DNA of 48,866 nucleotides from Bradyrhizobium sp. AS23.2 (GCF_001908185.1 NZ_LGHM01000144.1:1-48866); one strand, 5' to 3'. Shown: positions 16,898 to 26,506, counted from the first letter of the stretch. Program-made: numbers and translations. Notes: generated by a model from the sequence alone, not told the origin.

Positions 16898-17158
16898 CTA
16901 TCCACCGGCCTGGTCGAACACTGTGCGGCAAGCCTCGCTCAGGCTGGCCCGGTTGCGGCGCAGGCAGGCCGTGATCGCGCGGACATTGGGGATCTCGCCC
17001 GCGCAGAGCCGGTAGACGTCGGGGGTGCAGGCCCGGCGCTGCTCCGGTGTTCCCTGCGCATGAGCCGCGGAGGCGAACAGCGTCAGGAACAGCCCGACCG
17101 TCGAAGCGCGCCGCGCCGGGCTCCTCACGCCCGCAAACCGCAAGAACCTCGCCTTCAT
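16898..17158 (-). CDS. Small secreted cysteine-rich repeat protein
   Basis: 86 residues from the ATG at 17158, with AGGAG 8 bases upstream. An N-terminal signal sequence with a basic n-region and the core TVGLFLTLFASAAHAQ is followed by a single Cys-rich repeat: RRACTPDVYRLCAGEIPNV, then ITACLRRNRASLSEACRTVF. The C-x7-C ... C-x11-C spacing is that of the cysteine-rich (GLG1-like) repeat found in many short exported Bradyrhizobium proteins. The role is unknown. The frame continues upstream to 17284 without signal-peptide character, so the internal ATG is preferred. Confidence 0.8.
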   Translation of the reverse strand: MKARFLRFAGVRSPARRASTVGLFLTLFASAAHAQGTPEQRRACTPDVYRLCAGEIPNVRAITACLRRNRASLSEACRTVFDQAGG

Positions 17159-17420
17159 GACCAAGTCTCCTGTCTGCCTTGCCCGCCCCCGGCCCGCATC
17201 GGCCGATGTCGCGCGAAGAGATAGGAGAAACAAACCGCGGGGGATGTGACTTCTTTCACACTGGCGGCGCCCCCGGATCCTCATAGGATTCCACAGGATT
17301 TTTCAGGAATCGCTAACCAATCGGACCTCGATCGCCGGATCGTTAAAATGCGAACGATCGGGTCAATCGAGAGACAAACCGGCTTTGCGACATTGCGCCA
17401 TCCGCGTTCCGGAGGGTGTG

Positions 17421-17615
17421 ATGAGCGAAGCCGAATTCAACTTGCTGCTGGATACCGTCCGGGACGCCATGGTCTATGAAGATTTGGCGCCCGTACCGGA
17501 GGAGGAATTCGTGCCCCGCTCGTGGTCGTACGACGCAACGCCCAAGGCCGCCAATGACAATGAGGGCGCCTGGCCCCTCCTGCCGTTTCCGGACGGCTGG
17601 TACGCGGCCTGCTGA
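17421..17615 (+). CDS. Small conserved hypothetical protein
   Basis: 64 residues from the ATG at 17421, preceded by GGAGGG at 17411-17416. Acidic N-terminal helix (SEAEFNLLLDTVRDAMVYED) and a Pro/Trp-rich C-terminus (EEEFVPRSWSYDATPKAAND, then LPFPDGWYAAC). No signal peptide or known motif. An upstream ATG at 17385 is in frame but has no ribosome-binding site. Function unknown. Confidence 0.65.
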   Translation: MSEAEFNLLLDTVRDAMVYEDLAPVPEEEFVPRSWSYDATPKAANDNEGAWPLLPFPDGWYAAC

Positions 17616-17707
17616 GACCGCCGCCTAAGCCGTCACCGCAAAAGGGATTCGCTCGCCTTGCGAGCCCGTTGATACAAAGCCCTGCGTCGCCCCTGGGCGC
17701 AGCCAGA

Positions 17708-17854
17708 TCAAGTCTTGGCGCGCTCCTCGCCGTCCTGCGGCGCCCGGTCGGGTGCGGCCGGCGGAAAGATGCTGTCATAGATCGCGCGGGCCTCACGAAT
17801 GAGGCGAGCCCGTTCCAGCTCAGATTTCGGGACAAATCGGACGACGTCGCCCAC
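17708..17854 (-). CDS. Short hypothetical protein with basic helix
   Basis: 48 residues starting at the GTG at 17854, with GGAGA 6 bases upstream. The sequence VGDVVRFVPKSELERARLIR continues with EARAIYDSIFPPA and an acidic tail ending at 17708. It has the look of small conserved proteins seen in Bradyrhizobium: an amphipathic charged helix followed by a proline break. No function is suggested. The region between this start and tRNA-Cys (17855-18035) shows nothing else. Confidence 0.5.
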   Translation of the reverse strand: MGDVVRFVPKSELERARLIREARAIYDSIFPPAAPDRAPQDGEERAKT

Positions 17855-18035
17855 GTGCTCTCCAGCGCTCGATTGTTGGGATATGCATCAGCCAGCCGAT
17901 GCGAACTTTATGCCATCGGCCCTGAATCGGAAGTTGCAAGCGCCGTGAGCGCGGCCCGACGACAAGCTTCGCTGGCGCGCTCTGCGGGAACGCGCGCCGA
18001 AGTCAGATTTATGCTGTAAAATCAGACGCTTGTGA

Positions 18036-18109
18036 TGGAGGCCACGACCAGAATTGAACTGGTGTACACGGTTTTGCAGACCGTTGCGTAACCACTCCGC
18101 CACGTGGCC
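18036..18109 (-). tRNA. tRNA-Cys (anticodon GCA)
   Basis: On the minus strand the acceptor arms GGCCACG and CGTGGCC pair perfectly, followed by discriminator T (U73, the cysteine identity base) and encoded CCA. The anticodon loop CTGCAAA carries GCA, and the T arm reads CCAGTTCAATTCTGG. Confidence 0.97.
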
Positions 18110-18534
18110 TCACTTAGAAAAACGTCTTAGATATCAGTAAGTAGTCGGCACTTTTACACGTGGGCGAAAACGGTCCGAGCCCCGACAGAAGTCCCCACAC
18201 CTTGGAGGCGGTCCGTTGGTGTGGTTGTGCCATCGCATATAGGTCGGCTTTGGGTAGGTCAACCCGCAGCCGAAATAGCCCCTCGGGAAGTCTAGCGGCG
18301 TTGCCCACACCCACGGCTGGCGCGGTTGCGGCCGCCAGGAATCGATAATTTGCCGACGGGCCCGGCGCCGCTTTGGTGACGGCAAGCCTCGTCCAATCGT
18401 GCGCCCTCCTACCTGCGCAGATGTTCATCCCCAAGGTCGTATTTCTAAACATCTCCAATTGTTGCTGACTGTGAACTTGCGTGGTACGCGCAGCAGCGCT
18501 GGCGCACAGTCGGGAGGCTGCCCCGAATTATCCA
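18110..18534. other. 425-base region between tRNA-Cys and the acyltransferase gene
   Basis: No gene with a convincing start and composition is visible. Open frames on the minus strand (for example 18134-18385) are rich in Pro, Trp and Arg but match no family I know and lack ribosome-binding sites. The segment probably holds the tRNA-Cys promoter (just right of 18109) and the promoter of the acyltransferase. Confidence 0.4.
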
Positions 18535-20412
18535 ATGACCCACTCGACGGCGACATATCGCCCGCACATTGACGGGCTCCGGGCCGTCGCCGTGATGGTC
18601 GTGGTGCTCTTTCACGCATTCCCCGAGATCGTCCCGGGCGGGTTCATCGGCGTAGACGTCTTCTTTGTCATCTCTGGCTTCCTGATCTCGGGAATTACCT
18701 TCGACCAAGTCAGCGACGGCTCCTTTACGCTCTCTGACTTCTACGCCCGACGTGTCCGGCGAATCGTTCCAGCGCTGCTACTGGTAACGGGTATAACCGT
18801 CGCGGCTTCATGGCTTGTCCTTCTGCCAAGTGCCTTTGCGCATTTCGGCCAACAGGTTCTGGCCAGCTCGCTCTTCGGCGCCAATTTCTTTTTCTGGCTC
18901 CAATCGGGCTATTTCAGCCCCGACGCGAGTTCGTTCCCACTTCTGCACCTCTGGTCCCTCGGCGTCGAAGAGCAATTCTACATCGTCTGGCCGCTCCTAG
19001 CGCTGGTATTGGCGAAGCCGCGACAATGGCTCGTCGCAATCCTGCTAATCGGCGGGGCCTCTTTCCTGCTTTCCGTGATGCTCGCCGATCATCGCGAGTT
19101 CGATTTTTACCTGCCTGCCACCCGCGCATGGGAACTGATGGCCGGGGCTGCTTTGGCGTGGCTCGACAGCCGCGTGCCGGCAATGAAGAAACTGCCCATC
19201 TCCAGCTTCCTTTTCGGAATTGGGCTTGCTCTGATCACGGCCAGCTCTTTCCTGTTCGACCAAACGGTCCAATACCCAAGCTGGCGCGCGGCAGTGCCCG
19301 TCACTGGCGCCGCGCTGATCGTAACGGCTGGAGCGCAAAGCCGCTTCGCCGCTTTCGTTCTCTCCAACCGCGCGGCAGTCTTCACAGGCCTCATCAGCTA
19401 TCCACTGTATCTATGGCATTGGCCGGTCCTCGTGCTGGCAGCCGCAGCGAAATTCATGCCGCTGACGCCCCTTGAGCGCGGCGCCGCCGTTGCGATCGCC
19501 TATGCGCTCGCGGCCGCAACGTTCCGATTTGTCGAACTCCCGATTCGGTCGAAGCGCGCACCGCGCACGCACGTCGTCACATTGACTGCCGGACTTGCTG
19601 CGATCGCAGTTGTGGGGGCCATCATCACCGGCGCGGACGGTTTCCCAAACCGCTTTCCAGCCGATTTGCTGATTGCCGACAGCGAGCGACCCGCCGCATG
19701 GCGGGTGGACGAATGCCTCCTGAATCTGGCATCACAAACTCAATTCGTTCAAAGCTGCGTCGAAAACCGCCGACCGCTGGTCGCGGTGTGGGGCGACTCG
19801 ACGGCCGCCGCGCTTATGCCGGGAATGCGGGACATACAAAGCCGATCGCCCTTCGGGCTGGCGCAATTGACAGCCAGTAGCTGCCAGCCGCTCCTGACTG
19901 GCGGGCCTCCAAGCTGCGAGGCCAACAATCGGCGCGTTTTGGCACTGATCGAACAGGTGCACCCAGACGTAGTATTGCTTGCCGGCTTCGGCCCGCTTGA
20001 CGAGGCCGAGAAGGAAGGTTGGGCCGCTACGGTGGCAGCTCTGAAAGGCATTCGCACGCGTGTCGTTGTGATCGGCCCAGCCCCCCTATGGAAGCGCGGC
20101 TTGCCCGAACAGTTTCTCAGTTATTACATCTCTCACCGAGACCGACTTCCAGAGCGATCCATCACTCAAGTAAAGAATCTGTGGGACGAACGCTCTGCCA
20201 AACAATTCTTCACACAACAGAACGTCGAGTACGCTTCGGCATGGGATCGGCTCTGCAATGCCGATGGCTGCCTAACCAGAATCGATGAGAAGGGGCTCTC
20301 GGCTCTGGATGGCGTGCATCTCAGCGCAATTGCGTCCATTTTTCTTGTCAATTCGATCAACAACGACGTGGCGTTAGCGCCGAGGGTAACGGATCACAGC
20401 GGAAAGGAATAA
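18535..20412 (+). CDS. Membrane acyltransferase (OafA/YrhL type) with C-terminal SGNH domain
   Basis: 625 residues from the ATG at 18535. The N-terminal acyltransferase-3 domain (about 1-370) opens with YRPHIDGLRAVAVMVVVLFH, continues with GGFIGVDVFFVISGFLISG and RRVRRIVPALL, and has about ten transmembrane helices. The C-terminal periplasmic SGNH hydrolase-like domain shows the catalytic serine block VAVWGDSTAAALMPG and a closing D-x-x-H (DGVHLSA). This two-domain architecture transfers acetyl or other acyl groups to cell-surface polysaccharides such as O-antigen (family knowledge). It stands alone, about 4 kb from the rhamnose genes of the polysaccharide locus, and may decorate that polymer. 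A GTG at 18481 is an alternative start. Confidence 0.92.
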   Translation: MTHSTATYRPHIDGLRAVAVMVVVLFHAFPEIVPGGFIGVDVFFVISGFLISGITFDQVSDGSFTLSDFYARRVRRIVPALLLVTGITVAASWLVLLPSAFAHFGQQVLASSLFGANFFFWLQSGYFSPDASSFPLLHLWSLGVEEQFYIVWPLLALVLAKPRQWLVAILLIGGASFLLSVMLADHREFDFYLPATRAWELMAGAALAWLDSRVPAMKKLPISSFLFGIGLALITASSFLFDQTVQYPSWRAAVPVTGAALIVTAGAQSRFAAFVLSNRAAVFTGLISYPLYLWHWPVLVLAAAAKFMPLTPLERGAAVAIAYALAAATFRFVELPIRSKRAPRTHVVTLTAGLAAIAVVGAIITGADGFPNRFPADLLIADSERPAAWRVDECLLNLASQTQFVQSCVENRRPLVAVWGDSTAAALMPGMRDIQSRSPFGLAQLTASSCQPLLTGGPPSCEANNRRVLALIEQVHPDVVLLAGFGPLDEAEKEGWAATVAALKGIRTRVVVIGPAPLWKRGLPEQFLSYYISHRDRLPERSITQVKNLWDERSAKQFFTQQNVEYASAWDRLCNADGCLTRIDEKGLSALDGVHLSAIASIFLVNSINNDVALAPRVTDHSGKE

Positions 20413-20474
20413 CGAGTGGCAGCATCCGGCCGCTCCGCACTGGCAATCAATCGTACGGTTGGTGGTGGCTCGAG

Positions 20475-21215
20475 TCAGGCTCGCTTGCCCCGCCGGGCAC
20501 CGCGCCGGCGGTCCCTCGCCGCTGGCTTCGGTGCCAGTTCCGGCATCTCGGCTTGAACCTCGCGATAGCGCGCCAGCATCCGTTCAAAACTTGCATGCAG
20601 CGTCTCGGAGATGTCGGGCCGCCGCTCGAGGCTGGCCAGGATCGACGCGGCCGCCTCAATGGTCGAGAGACCGTCGCGGCGCGGCTCGCGGCGCAGACGC
20701 CCGTAACGCGAGGGATGCGCCGGGTTGAGGATCACGCGCTGGCATTTCAGCATCCAGGGATTGCGCCACCACAGTGCCTTGGCTTGGCTCCAGGTGCCAT
20801 CGAGCAGCACCACGCCCTCGATCTTGTTCAGGATGGCACGTTGGTTCTCCGCGACCTCGCCCTTGCGGCTCAGCGCGACGATCTCACCCTCGGCCTCGAG
20901 ATCGGCGGCGCGCGCCGAGCCGAGATAGAGCACGGCCCAGCGCGCGGCATTCTCGACCGGCCGCCCCAGCGCCTTGGACAGGCTCGGCCAGGACAGGCCG
21001 ACGCGCACAGTGGCATCGGAGAAATGCCTCGCCAGCAGCCGCGCGGTGCCGAGCGCCCTGTCCTGCTCCTGCGGATGCTGGAGGATCAGGAGCCCGAGGC
21101 GATTTTCAATGGGCGTGACACTGTCGCAGATGCACAGCGGCATCGGCTTCTGGCAGTGCGGGCACTCGGGGATCAGCTCGGCCGGCGCGGCGGCCGTGTC
21201 TGGCGGGTTCGACAT
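20475..21215 (-). CDS. DTW-domain protein, probable tRNA-uridine aminocarboxypropyltransferase
   Basis: 246 residues from the ATG at 21215 (ATG at 21251 is possible). The N-terminal cysteine cluster CPHCQKPMPLCICD could bind zinc. The conserved LLDGTWSQAKALWWRNPWM block contains the family's D-G-T-W motif, and the later RREPRRDGLSTIEAAA motif is also diagnostic. DTW proteins (TapT/YfiP, TSR3 relatives) transfer the 3-amino-3-carboxypropyl group from SAM to uridine in tRNA. The C-terminus is a basic tail (RDRRRGARRGKRA). Its start lies 38 bases from the stop of the RND pump gene on the same strand. Confidence 0.85.
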   Translation of the reverse strand: MSNPPDTAAAPAELIPECPHCQKPMPLCICDSVTPIENRLGLLILQHPQEQDRALGTARLLARHFSDATVRVGLSWPSLSKALGRPVENAARWAVLYLGSARAADLEAEGEIVALSRKGEVAENQRAILNKIEGVVLLDGTWSQAKALWWRNPWMLKCQRVILNPAHPSRYGRLRREPRRDGLSTIEAAASILASLERRPDISETLHASFERMLARYREVQAEMPELAPKPAARDRRRGARRGKRA

Positions 21216-21252
21216 AGGCGCCGCTATACGCTCGAAGCGGCGCGTCAACAAC

Positions 21253-24200
21253 CTATTCCGCCGGCGCGGCGAGCGGCCGCGGCTCGGAGCGCCGCCGCAG
21301 CCGGTCGATCAGCAGGTAGATCACCGGCGTCGTGTAGAGCGTCAGGATCTGCGAGACGAGCAGGCCGCCGATGATGGTGATGCCGAGCGGGCGCCGCAGC
21401 TCCGTGCCGGGCCCGGTTGCGATGACCAGCGGAATGCCAGCGAAAAGCGCTGCCATGGTCGTCATCAGGATGGGACGGAAGCGCGCCTGGCAGGCCTCGA
21501 AGATCGCCTCCGCCGAGGACAGGCCGCGCTGGCGCTCGGCATCGAGCGCGAAGTCCACCATCATGATGCCGTTCTTCTTGACGATGCCGATCAACAGGAT
21601 GATGCCGACGAAGGCGATCACCGTCAGCGGCGTGTTGGTGAGCTGCAGCGCGAGCAGCGCGCCGAGGCCGGCCGAGGGCAGCGTCGAGATGATGGTGAGC
21701 GGATGGGCGAGACTCTCATAGAGCACGCCGAGCACGATATACATTGCAACCAGCGCGCCGAGGATCAGCAGCGGCTGGCGGCCGCTCGTCCTGGCGAAAT
21801 CCTCGGCATTGCCGTCGAAACTGCCGCGAATGCCTTCCGGCATGTGCAGCTCATCGACCGCGCGCTGGATGTTCTGCGTGGCGGCCTGGAGCGGCACGTT
21901 CGGCAAGAGGTTGAACGAGACCGTCGTCGAAGGAAACGATTGCGAATGATAGACCGCGAGCGCGGCGAGCTCGCGCGTTGCGTGCGCCACGGCCGATAGC
22001 GGCACCTGCGTGTCGTTGGCGCCGGCGACATAGATCCGTTCGAGATTGGATGGATCGACCTGGAACTTCGGGTCGATCTCCAGCACGGTCATGTACTGAT
22101 TGCGCTGGGTGTAGATGATCGATATCTGCCGCTGCGAGAACGCGTTGTTCAAGGCGTTGTCGATGTCCTGCACCCGGACGCCAAGCGCCGAGGCCCTTTG
22201 GCGGTCGATGCTCAGCGTGAGCTGCAACCCGTTCGGATCGCGATCGCTAGAGATGTCCGTGATGCCTTCGACCGTCTCCATGCGCTTGGTCACGATTGGA
22301 GCCCATTTTTGCAACAGGCCGAGGTCAGTGCTGACGAGCGTATATTGGTAGTTGGAATCGCTTTGCCGTCCGCCAGCGCGGACGTCCTGGGCGGCGAACA
22401 TGAACAGGCGAATACCGGCGACCGGATAGAGGGCGCGGCGCAACCGGTCGATCACGGCTTCGGTTGAGACGTATCCGCGGTGTTCCGGCGGCTTTAGGCT
22501 GATGAACATGGTGCCGCGGTTTGCGCCCTGGCCTCCGGGGCCCCCGCCGCTCCCGACCACTGAGCCAAGACCAGCCACGGCTGGATCGGCGAGAACTATT
22601 TCGGCGAGTTGTTGCTGCAAACTCAGCATCGATTGGAACGACGTGTCCGCCGACGCGCGTGTTGCGCCAATGACGAAGCCGGAATCATCGGTCGGGAAAT
22701 AGCCCTTGGGGATCTTGATATAGAGCGTGACCGTGAGGCCGATGGTGGCGAAGAATACCAGCAGCGTCAGCAACGGGAATTCGAGCGCGGTACGCAAAGT
22801 GTTGGTGTAGGACGCGACAATGTGCGACAACGAGCCCTCGATGACGCGGTCGAACAGCGTCGCAGTCCCCGAGGGGGGCTGCCGGATGTAATGGGCGCAG
22901 ATCATTGGTGTGACCGTGAGCGACACCAGCGTTGACACGACGATCGCAAAGGTCAGCGTCAAAGAGAACTCCCGCAGCAGCCGGCCGACGATGCCATCCA
23001 TGAAGATCAGTGGCGTGAACGCCGCGACCAGCGACAGGCTGATTGAGACCACGGTAAACCCGATTTGCCGGGCGCCTTCCTCCGCCGCTCGGAGTGGCCG
23101 CATACCGCGCTCGAGATTGCGGTACATGTTCTCGATCATGACGATGGCGTCGTCGACCACGAAGCCGACGGAGATGGCCAGCGCCATCAGCGATAGATTG
23201 TCGATCGAGAAGCCCGCGATCCACATGCCGGCACAGGTCCCTGCCAGGGCCAGCGGCACCGAGATGCCGGCTGCGATCGTCGGTGTAAGCCGGCGCAAGA
23301 AGAAGAATACGACGACCATGACGAGGAGCGCCGTCGCCAATAGCGTCCACTGCATGTCCATAACGCTGGCACGGATCGTGCCGGTGCGGTCGACCAGGGT
23401 GGAAATCTCGACGCCGGCCGGAATCCACTGCTTCAGCTCGGGGATAAGCGTCCTTACCCTGTCGACGGTATCGATGACGTTGGCATCGCCTTGTTTTCTG
23501 ATCTCGATCAGAACCGCGGGCTGCTTGTTGAACCAGGCAACCGAACGCACATTCTTCACGGAATCTTCGATATCAGCGACGTCGGAGAGCCGCACAAAAT
23601 TGCCGCTCGAACTCTTGATGACAATGTCGCGGAACTCTTTCGCCGTGCGCATCTGGCGATTGAGCGACAAAGTCTCGCTCTGACGCTCGCCGTTGAAGAT
23701 GCCGACGGGACCGAGCGGATTGGCGTTGATGATTGCGGTCCGGACGTCGTCGGTGGCAATGCCGGTGTTGGACAGCGCGACGGGGTTGAGCTGCACCCGC
23801 ACCGCCGGCTGATCAGCCCCGCTGACGGTGACATTGCCAACGCCCGGCACCTGCGCGATGCGCTGCAACAGCACGGTGTCGGCGACATCGTAGAGAGCGA
23901 CCGTCGAGAGTGTCTTGGAGGTGAGCGCGAGGACGTAAACGGGGGCGCCGGAGGTATTGGCCTTTCCAAATCGTGGCAGCGAAGGAAGATCACCAGGCAG
24001 ATCAGGCAGCGACGCGTTGATTGCGGCTTGTACGTCCCTGGCGGCGCGATCGAGACTTCGACCGATGTCGAATTGCAGGAGCACGCTGGTGAGACCGAGT
24101 GTGCTCGTCGAGGTGATCTGGTTGACGCCAGCGATTTCGCCGAGCCGCCGCTCGAGGGGCGCGGCCACGGTGCTTGCCATGATCGAGGGATCTGCGCCTG

Positions 24201-24357
24201 GACGAAACGCGTAAACGAAGATCGTGGGGAAATCGACGTTCGGAACGGACGCCACCGGCAAGAACCGGTAGGCCACGATGCCAAGGAGGAGTAGCCCGAT
24301 CGAAAGCAGCGTCGTGCCAACCGGGCGTCGAATGAAGGGCTGTGAGATCGACGGCAT
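21253..24357 (-). CDS. RND efflux transporter, HAE1 family (MdtB/MdtC-like)
   Basis: 1034 residues, the normal size of an RND pump protomer. It starts ISQPFIRRPVGTTLLSIGLL (TM1) and shows two large periplasmic loops and two six-helix halves. The proton-relay aspartates are in GFVVDDAIVMIENMYR (TM4, near residue 400), and the second half carries GIVKKNGIMMVDFALDAE. Sequence character is closer to MdtB/MdtC-type pumps than to AcrB. Unlike most such loci, there is no periplasmic adaptor (membrane fusion protein) gene on either side; the outer duct could be the TolC at 12823-14226. The physiological substrate is unknown. ATG at 24357. Confidence 0.95.
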   Translation of the reverse strand: MPSISQPFIRRPVGTTLLSIGLLLLGIVAYRFLPVASVPNVDFPTIFVYAFRPGADPSIMASTVAAPLERRLGEIAGVNQITSTSTLGLTSVLLQFDIGRSLDRAARDVQAAINASLPDLPGDLPSLPRFGKANTSGAPVYVLALTSKTLSTVALYDVADTVLLQRIAQVPGVGNVTVSGADQPAVRVQLNPVALSNTGIATDDVRTAIINANPLGPVGIFNGERQSETLSLNRQMRTAKEFRDIVIKSSSGNFVRLSDVADIEDSVKNVRSVAWFNKQPAVLIEIRKQGDANVIDTVDRVRTLIPELKQWIPAGVEISTLVDRTGTIRASVMDMQWTLLATALLVMVVVFFFLRRLTPTIAAGISVPLALAGTCAGMWIAGFSIDNLSLMALAISVGFVVDDAIVMIENMYRNLERGMRPLRAAEEGARQIGFTVVSISLSLVAAFTPLIFMDGIVGRLLREFSLTLTFAIVVSTLVSLTVTPMICAHYIRQPPSGTATLFDRVIEGSLSHIVASYTNTLRTALEFPLLTLLVFFATIGLTVTLYIKIPKGYFPTDDSGFVIGATRASADTSFQSMLSLQQQLAEIVLADPAVAGLGSVVGSGGGPGGQGANRGTMFISLKPPEHRGYVSTEAVIDRLRRALYPVAGIRLFMFAAQDVRAGGRQSDSNYQYTLVSTDLGLLQKWAPIVTKRMETVEGITDISSDRDPNGLQLTLSIDRQRASALGVRVQDIDNALNNAFSQRQISIIYTQRNQYMTVLEIDPKFQVDPSNLERIYVAGANDTQVPLSAVAHATRELAALAVYHSQSFPSTTVSFNLLPNVPLQAATQNIQRAVDELHMPEGIRGSFDGNAEDFARTSGRQPLLILGALVAMYIVLGVLYESLAHPLTIISTLPSAGLGALLALQLTNTPLTVIAFVGIILLIGIVKKNGIMMVDFALDAERQRGLSSAEAIFEACQARFRPILMTTMAALFAGIPLVIATGPGTELRRPLGITIIGGLLVSQILTLYTTPVIYLLIDRLRRRSEPRPLAAPAE

Positions 24358-24440
24358 CGGCTTTACGTCGTTACCTCACGGGTAAGGAAATGCTTTAGGT
24401 CTGACCGTGGCCAATTGTGCGAGGCAATTCTTGGAGCGTC

Positions 24441-25505
24441 TCAGCCAGTGCCGAGGCGCGTCTTTCTATAGCCCCGGTCCAAAATCGCCTGCCACCAATG
24501 CCTGTTCTCGCAATACCAGCGAACTGTCTTGGCAAGCCCTGTGTCAAAGTTCTCCTCCGCACGCCAGCCGAGTTCTCCCTCGAGCTTCGACGCATCGATT
24601 GCATAGCGGCGATCGTGGCCTGGCCGGTCCTTGACGAAGGAAATCAGTCGGCGCCGCACGCCGTCGCCGCTGGGGACTTCCTCATCGAGGAGATCGCAGA
24701 TGCTTTGCACAACGTGAAGATTGGTCCGCTCATTGCGTCCGCCGACATTGTAGGTTTCGCCGGGCGCCCCGCGTTCCAGGACCAGAGCCAGTGCCTTGGC
24801 GTGATCCTCGACGAACAGCCAATCCCGCACGTTCTGGCCATCGCCATAGACGGGTAGGGATTCTCCGGCCATTCCCTTGATGATCATGTGAGGGATGAGC
24901 TTCTCGGGAAAATGGTACGGGCCGTAGTTGTTTGAGCAGTTCGTCACCAGCGTTGGCAGCTCGTAGGTCTCACGCCACGCGCGCACCAAATGATCCGAGG
25001 ACGCTTTGCTGGCCGAATACGGCGAATTGGGAGCGTAGGAGGTCGTTTCATTGAACAGGCCGTCGGAGCCAAGCGACCCGAACACCTCGTCGGTGGAGAT
25101 GTGCAGGAAGCGAAACAGCGCGCGCCGCGCCGGAGAGAGCGATCGCCAGTGGCGCAGCGCTTCCTGAAGCAGCGTGAATGTGCCGACGATGTTAGTCTGG
25201 ATGAACTCGGCTGGAGCGTCGATCGAGCGGTCGACGTGGCTTTCCGCCGCGACATTCATGACCGCGTCGGGCTGATATTTCTCGAACAGCTTTCGCAGCG
25301 AATCCGCTTCACAGATGCATTGCCGTTCGAAGGCGTAGCGCGGATTCTCGGTTGCGCCTGGCAGCGATGCCAGGTTGGCGGCATAGGTCAGCTTATCGAT
25401 GTTGACGACGCGAGCGCCGGTGTCGCGAAGGAGATGGCGGATTACCGCCGATCCGATGAAACCTGCGCCGCCTGTGACGAAGATCGTTGCTCCGGCAAAA
25501 CGCAC
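24441..25505 (-). CDS. rfbB: dTDP-glucose 4,6-dehydratase
   Basis: 354-residue short-chain dehydrogenase-fold enzyme, second step of dTDP-L-rhamnose synthesis. The NAD-binding motif is VTGGAGFIGSAVIRHLL, the catalytic Thr-Asp-Glu triad is in HISTDEVFGSLG, and the catalytic Tyr-Lys pair is in YSASKASSDHLVRAW. NCSNNYGPYHFPEKLIPHMI and the VEDHAKAL motif are also diagnostic. The start is GTG at 25505 with AGGGGA 8 bases upstream. It follows rfbA by 15 bases in the same operon. Confidence 0.97.
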   Translation of the reverse strand: MRFAGATIFVTGGAGFIGSAVIRHLLRDTGARVVNIDKLTYAANLASLPGATENPRYAFERQCICEADSLRKLFEKYQPDAVMNVAAESHVDRSIDAPAEFIQTNIVGTFTLLQEALRHWRSLSPARRALFRFLHISTDEVFGSLGSDGLFNETTSYAPNSPYSASKASSDHLVRAWRETYELPTLVTNCSNNYGPYHFPEKLIPHMIIKGMAGESLPVYGDGQNVRDWLFVEDHAKALALVLERGAPGETYNVGGRNERTNLHVVQSICDLLDEEVPSGDGVRRRLISFVKDRPGHDRRYAIDASKLEGELGWRAEENFDTGLAKTVRWYCENRHWWQAILDRGYRKTRLGTG

Positions 25506-25520
25506 CTGAAAATCCCCTAA

Positions 25521-26405
25521 TTAAATTGGTCCCCGGCCGAACGACTGGGAGACCGCCTTCAAATACTCACCATAGCTGCTTTTCGCGGTCTTCTCGGCCA
25601 CTCTGTTGAAATCGTCCAGCGAAATATATCCTTTCCGAAGCGCGATTTCCTCAGGGCATGCGATGCGCATGCCCTGCCGCTGCTCCAGGATCTGCACGAA
25701 GTGGCTGGCCTCAACCAGGGAGGCGTGAGTGCCGGTGTCGAGCCAGGCAAAGCCGCGGCCGAGAACTTCGACAAAGAGATCGCCGCGCTCGAGATAAGCG
25801 TTGTTGACGTCGGTGATTTCGATTTCGCCGCGCGCAGACGGGCGAACATTGGCCGCGATATCGAGCACGTCATTGTCGTAGAAATAGAGGCCGGTCACGG
25901 CCACGTTCGACTTTGGCTGGTTGGGCTTCTCCTCGATCGAGAGGGCTTTTCCCGTGCTGTCGAACGCGATGACGCCGTATTGCTCGGGTGACTGGACGGC
26001 ATAGCCGAAGACCGTCGCGCCGCTTCGGCGTTCGGCGGCTTTGGCCAGCATTTCGGGCAGGCCGTGGCCGTAGAAGATGTTGTCGCCGAGGATCAGCGAC
26101 ACGGCGCTGTCGCCGACGAAGTCGCGCCCGACGATGAAAGCGTCGGCAAGGCCACGCGGGGTTTCCTGGGTGGCATATGAAAGCTTCAGGCCGAAGCCTG
26201 CGCCGTCGCCGAGCAGCCGCTGGAACAGGGATTTGTCGGGCGGTGTCGTGATAATGAGGATTTCGCGGATGCCTGCCAGCATCAGGGTCGACAGCGGATA
26301 ATAGATCATCGGCTTGTCGAACACGGGCAGCAGTTGCTTGGAGACCACCGTCGTGACGGGATAGAGCCGCGAACCGGTCCCGCCGGCAAGAATAATCCCT
26401 TTCAT
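25521..26405 (-). CDS. rfbA: Glucose-1-phosphate thymidylyltransferase
   Basis: 294 residues, first enzyme of dTDP-L-rhamnose synthesis (glucose-1-phosphate + dTTP to dTDP-glucose). The nucleotidyltransferase signature GIILAGGTGSRLYPVTTVVSKQLLP-type start is present, as are the metal-binding LILGDNIFYGHGLPE and the EKPNQPKSNVAVTGLYFYD block. The ATG at 26405 faces rfbC across a 101-base divergent region. Its stop is 15 bases before the start of rfbB. Confidence 0.97.
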   Translation of the reverse strand: MKGIILAGGTGSRLYPVTTVVSKQLLPVFDKPMIYYPLSTLMLAGIREILIITTPPDKSLFQRLLGDGAGFGLKLSYATQETPRGLADAFIVGRDFVGDSAVSLILGDNIFYGHGLPEMLAKAAERRSGATVFGYAVQSPEQYGVIAFDSTGKALSIEEKPNQPKSNVAVTGLYFYDNDVLDIAANVRPSARGEIEITDVNNAYLERGDLFVEVLGRGFAWLDTGTHASLVEASHFVQILEQRQGMRIACPEEIALRKGYISLDDFNRVAEKTAKSSYGEYLKAVSQSFGRGPI

Positions 26406-26506
26406 GGCCCCCTCGCAGATTTACCAAGCGGAAACTATCAAATAGTGTGCGACGCACAAGTCTGGTATTCCGACACGGTAAATGACGTTCTGGGCGAATT
26501 GGCTAG
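26406..26506. promoter_or_regulatory. Divergent promoter region, rfbAB / rfbCD
   Basis: 101 bases separate the divergent starts of rfbA and rfbC. The segment is more AT-rich than the coding flanks and must hold both promoters if the two pairs are expressed from here. No clear -35/-10 pair or operator could be assigned by eye. Confidence 0.45.

Noticed and set aside
15612..18109. tRNA-Asn or tRNA-Cys as the attachment site of an integrated island
   Set aside because: No integrase, no repeated tRNA 3' end was seen within the window, and the acyltransferase lies on the 5' side of tRNA-Cys.
18114..18458. Leftward open frames between tRNA-Cys and the acyltransferase
   Set aside because: Compositional look of random high-GC frames, no ribosome-binding site, no recognisable family; not reported as genes.
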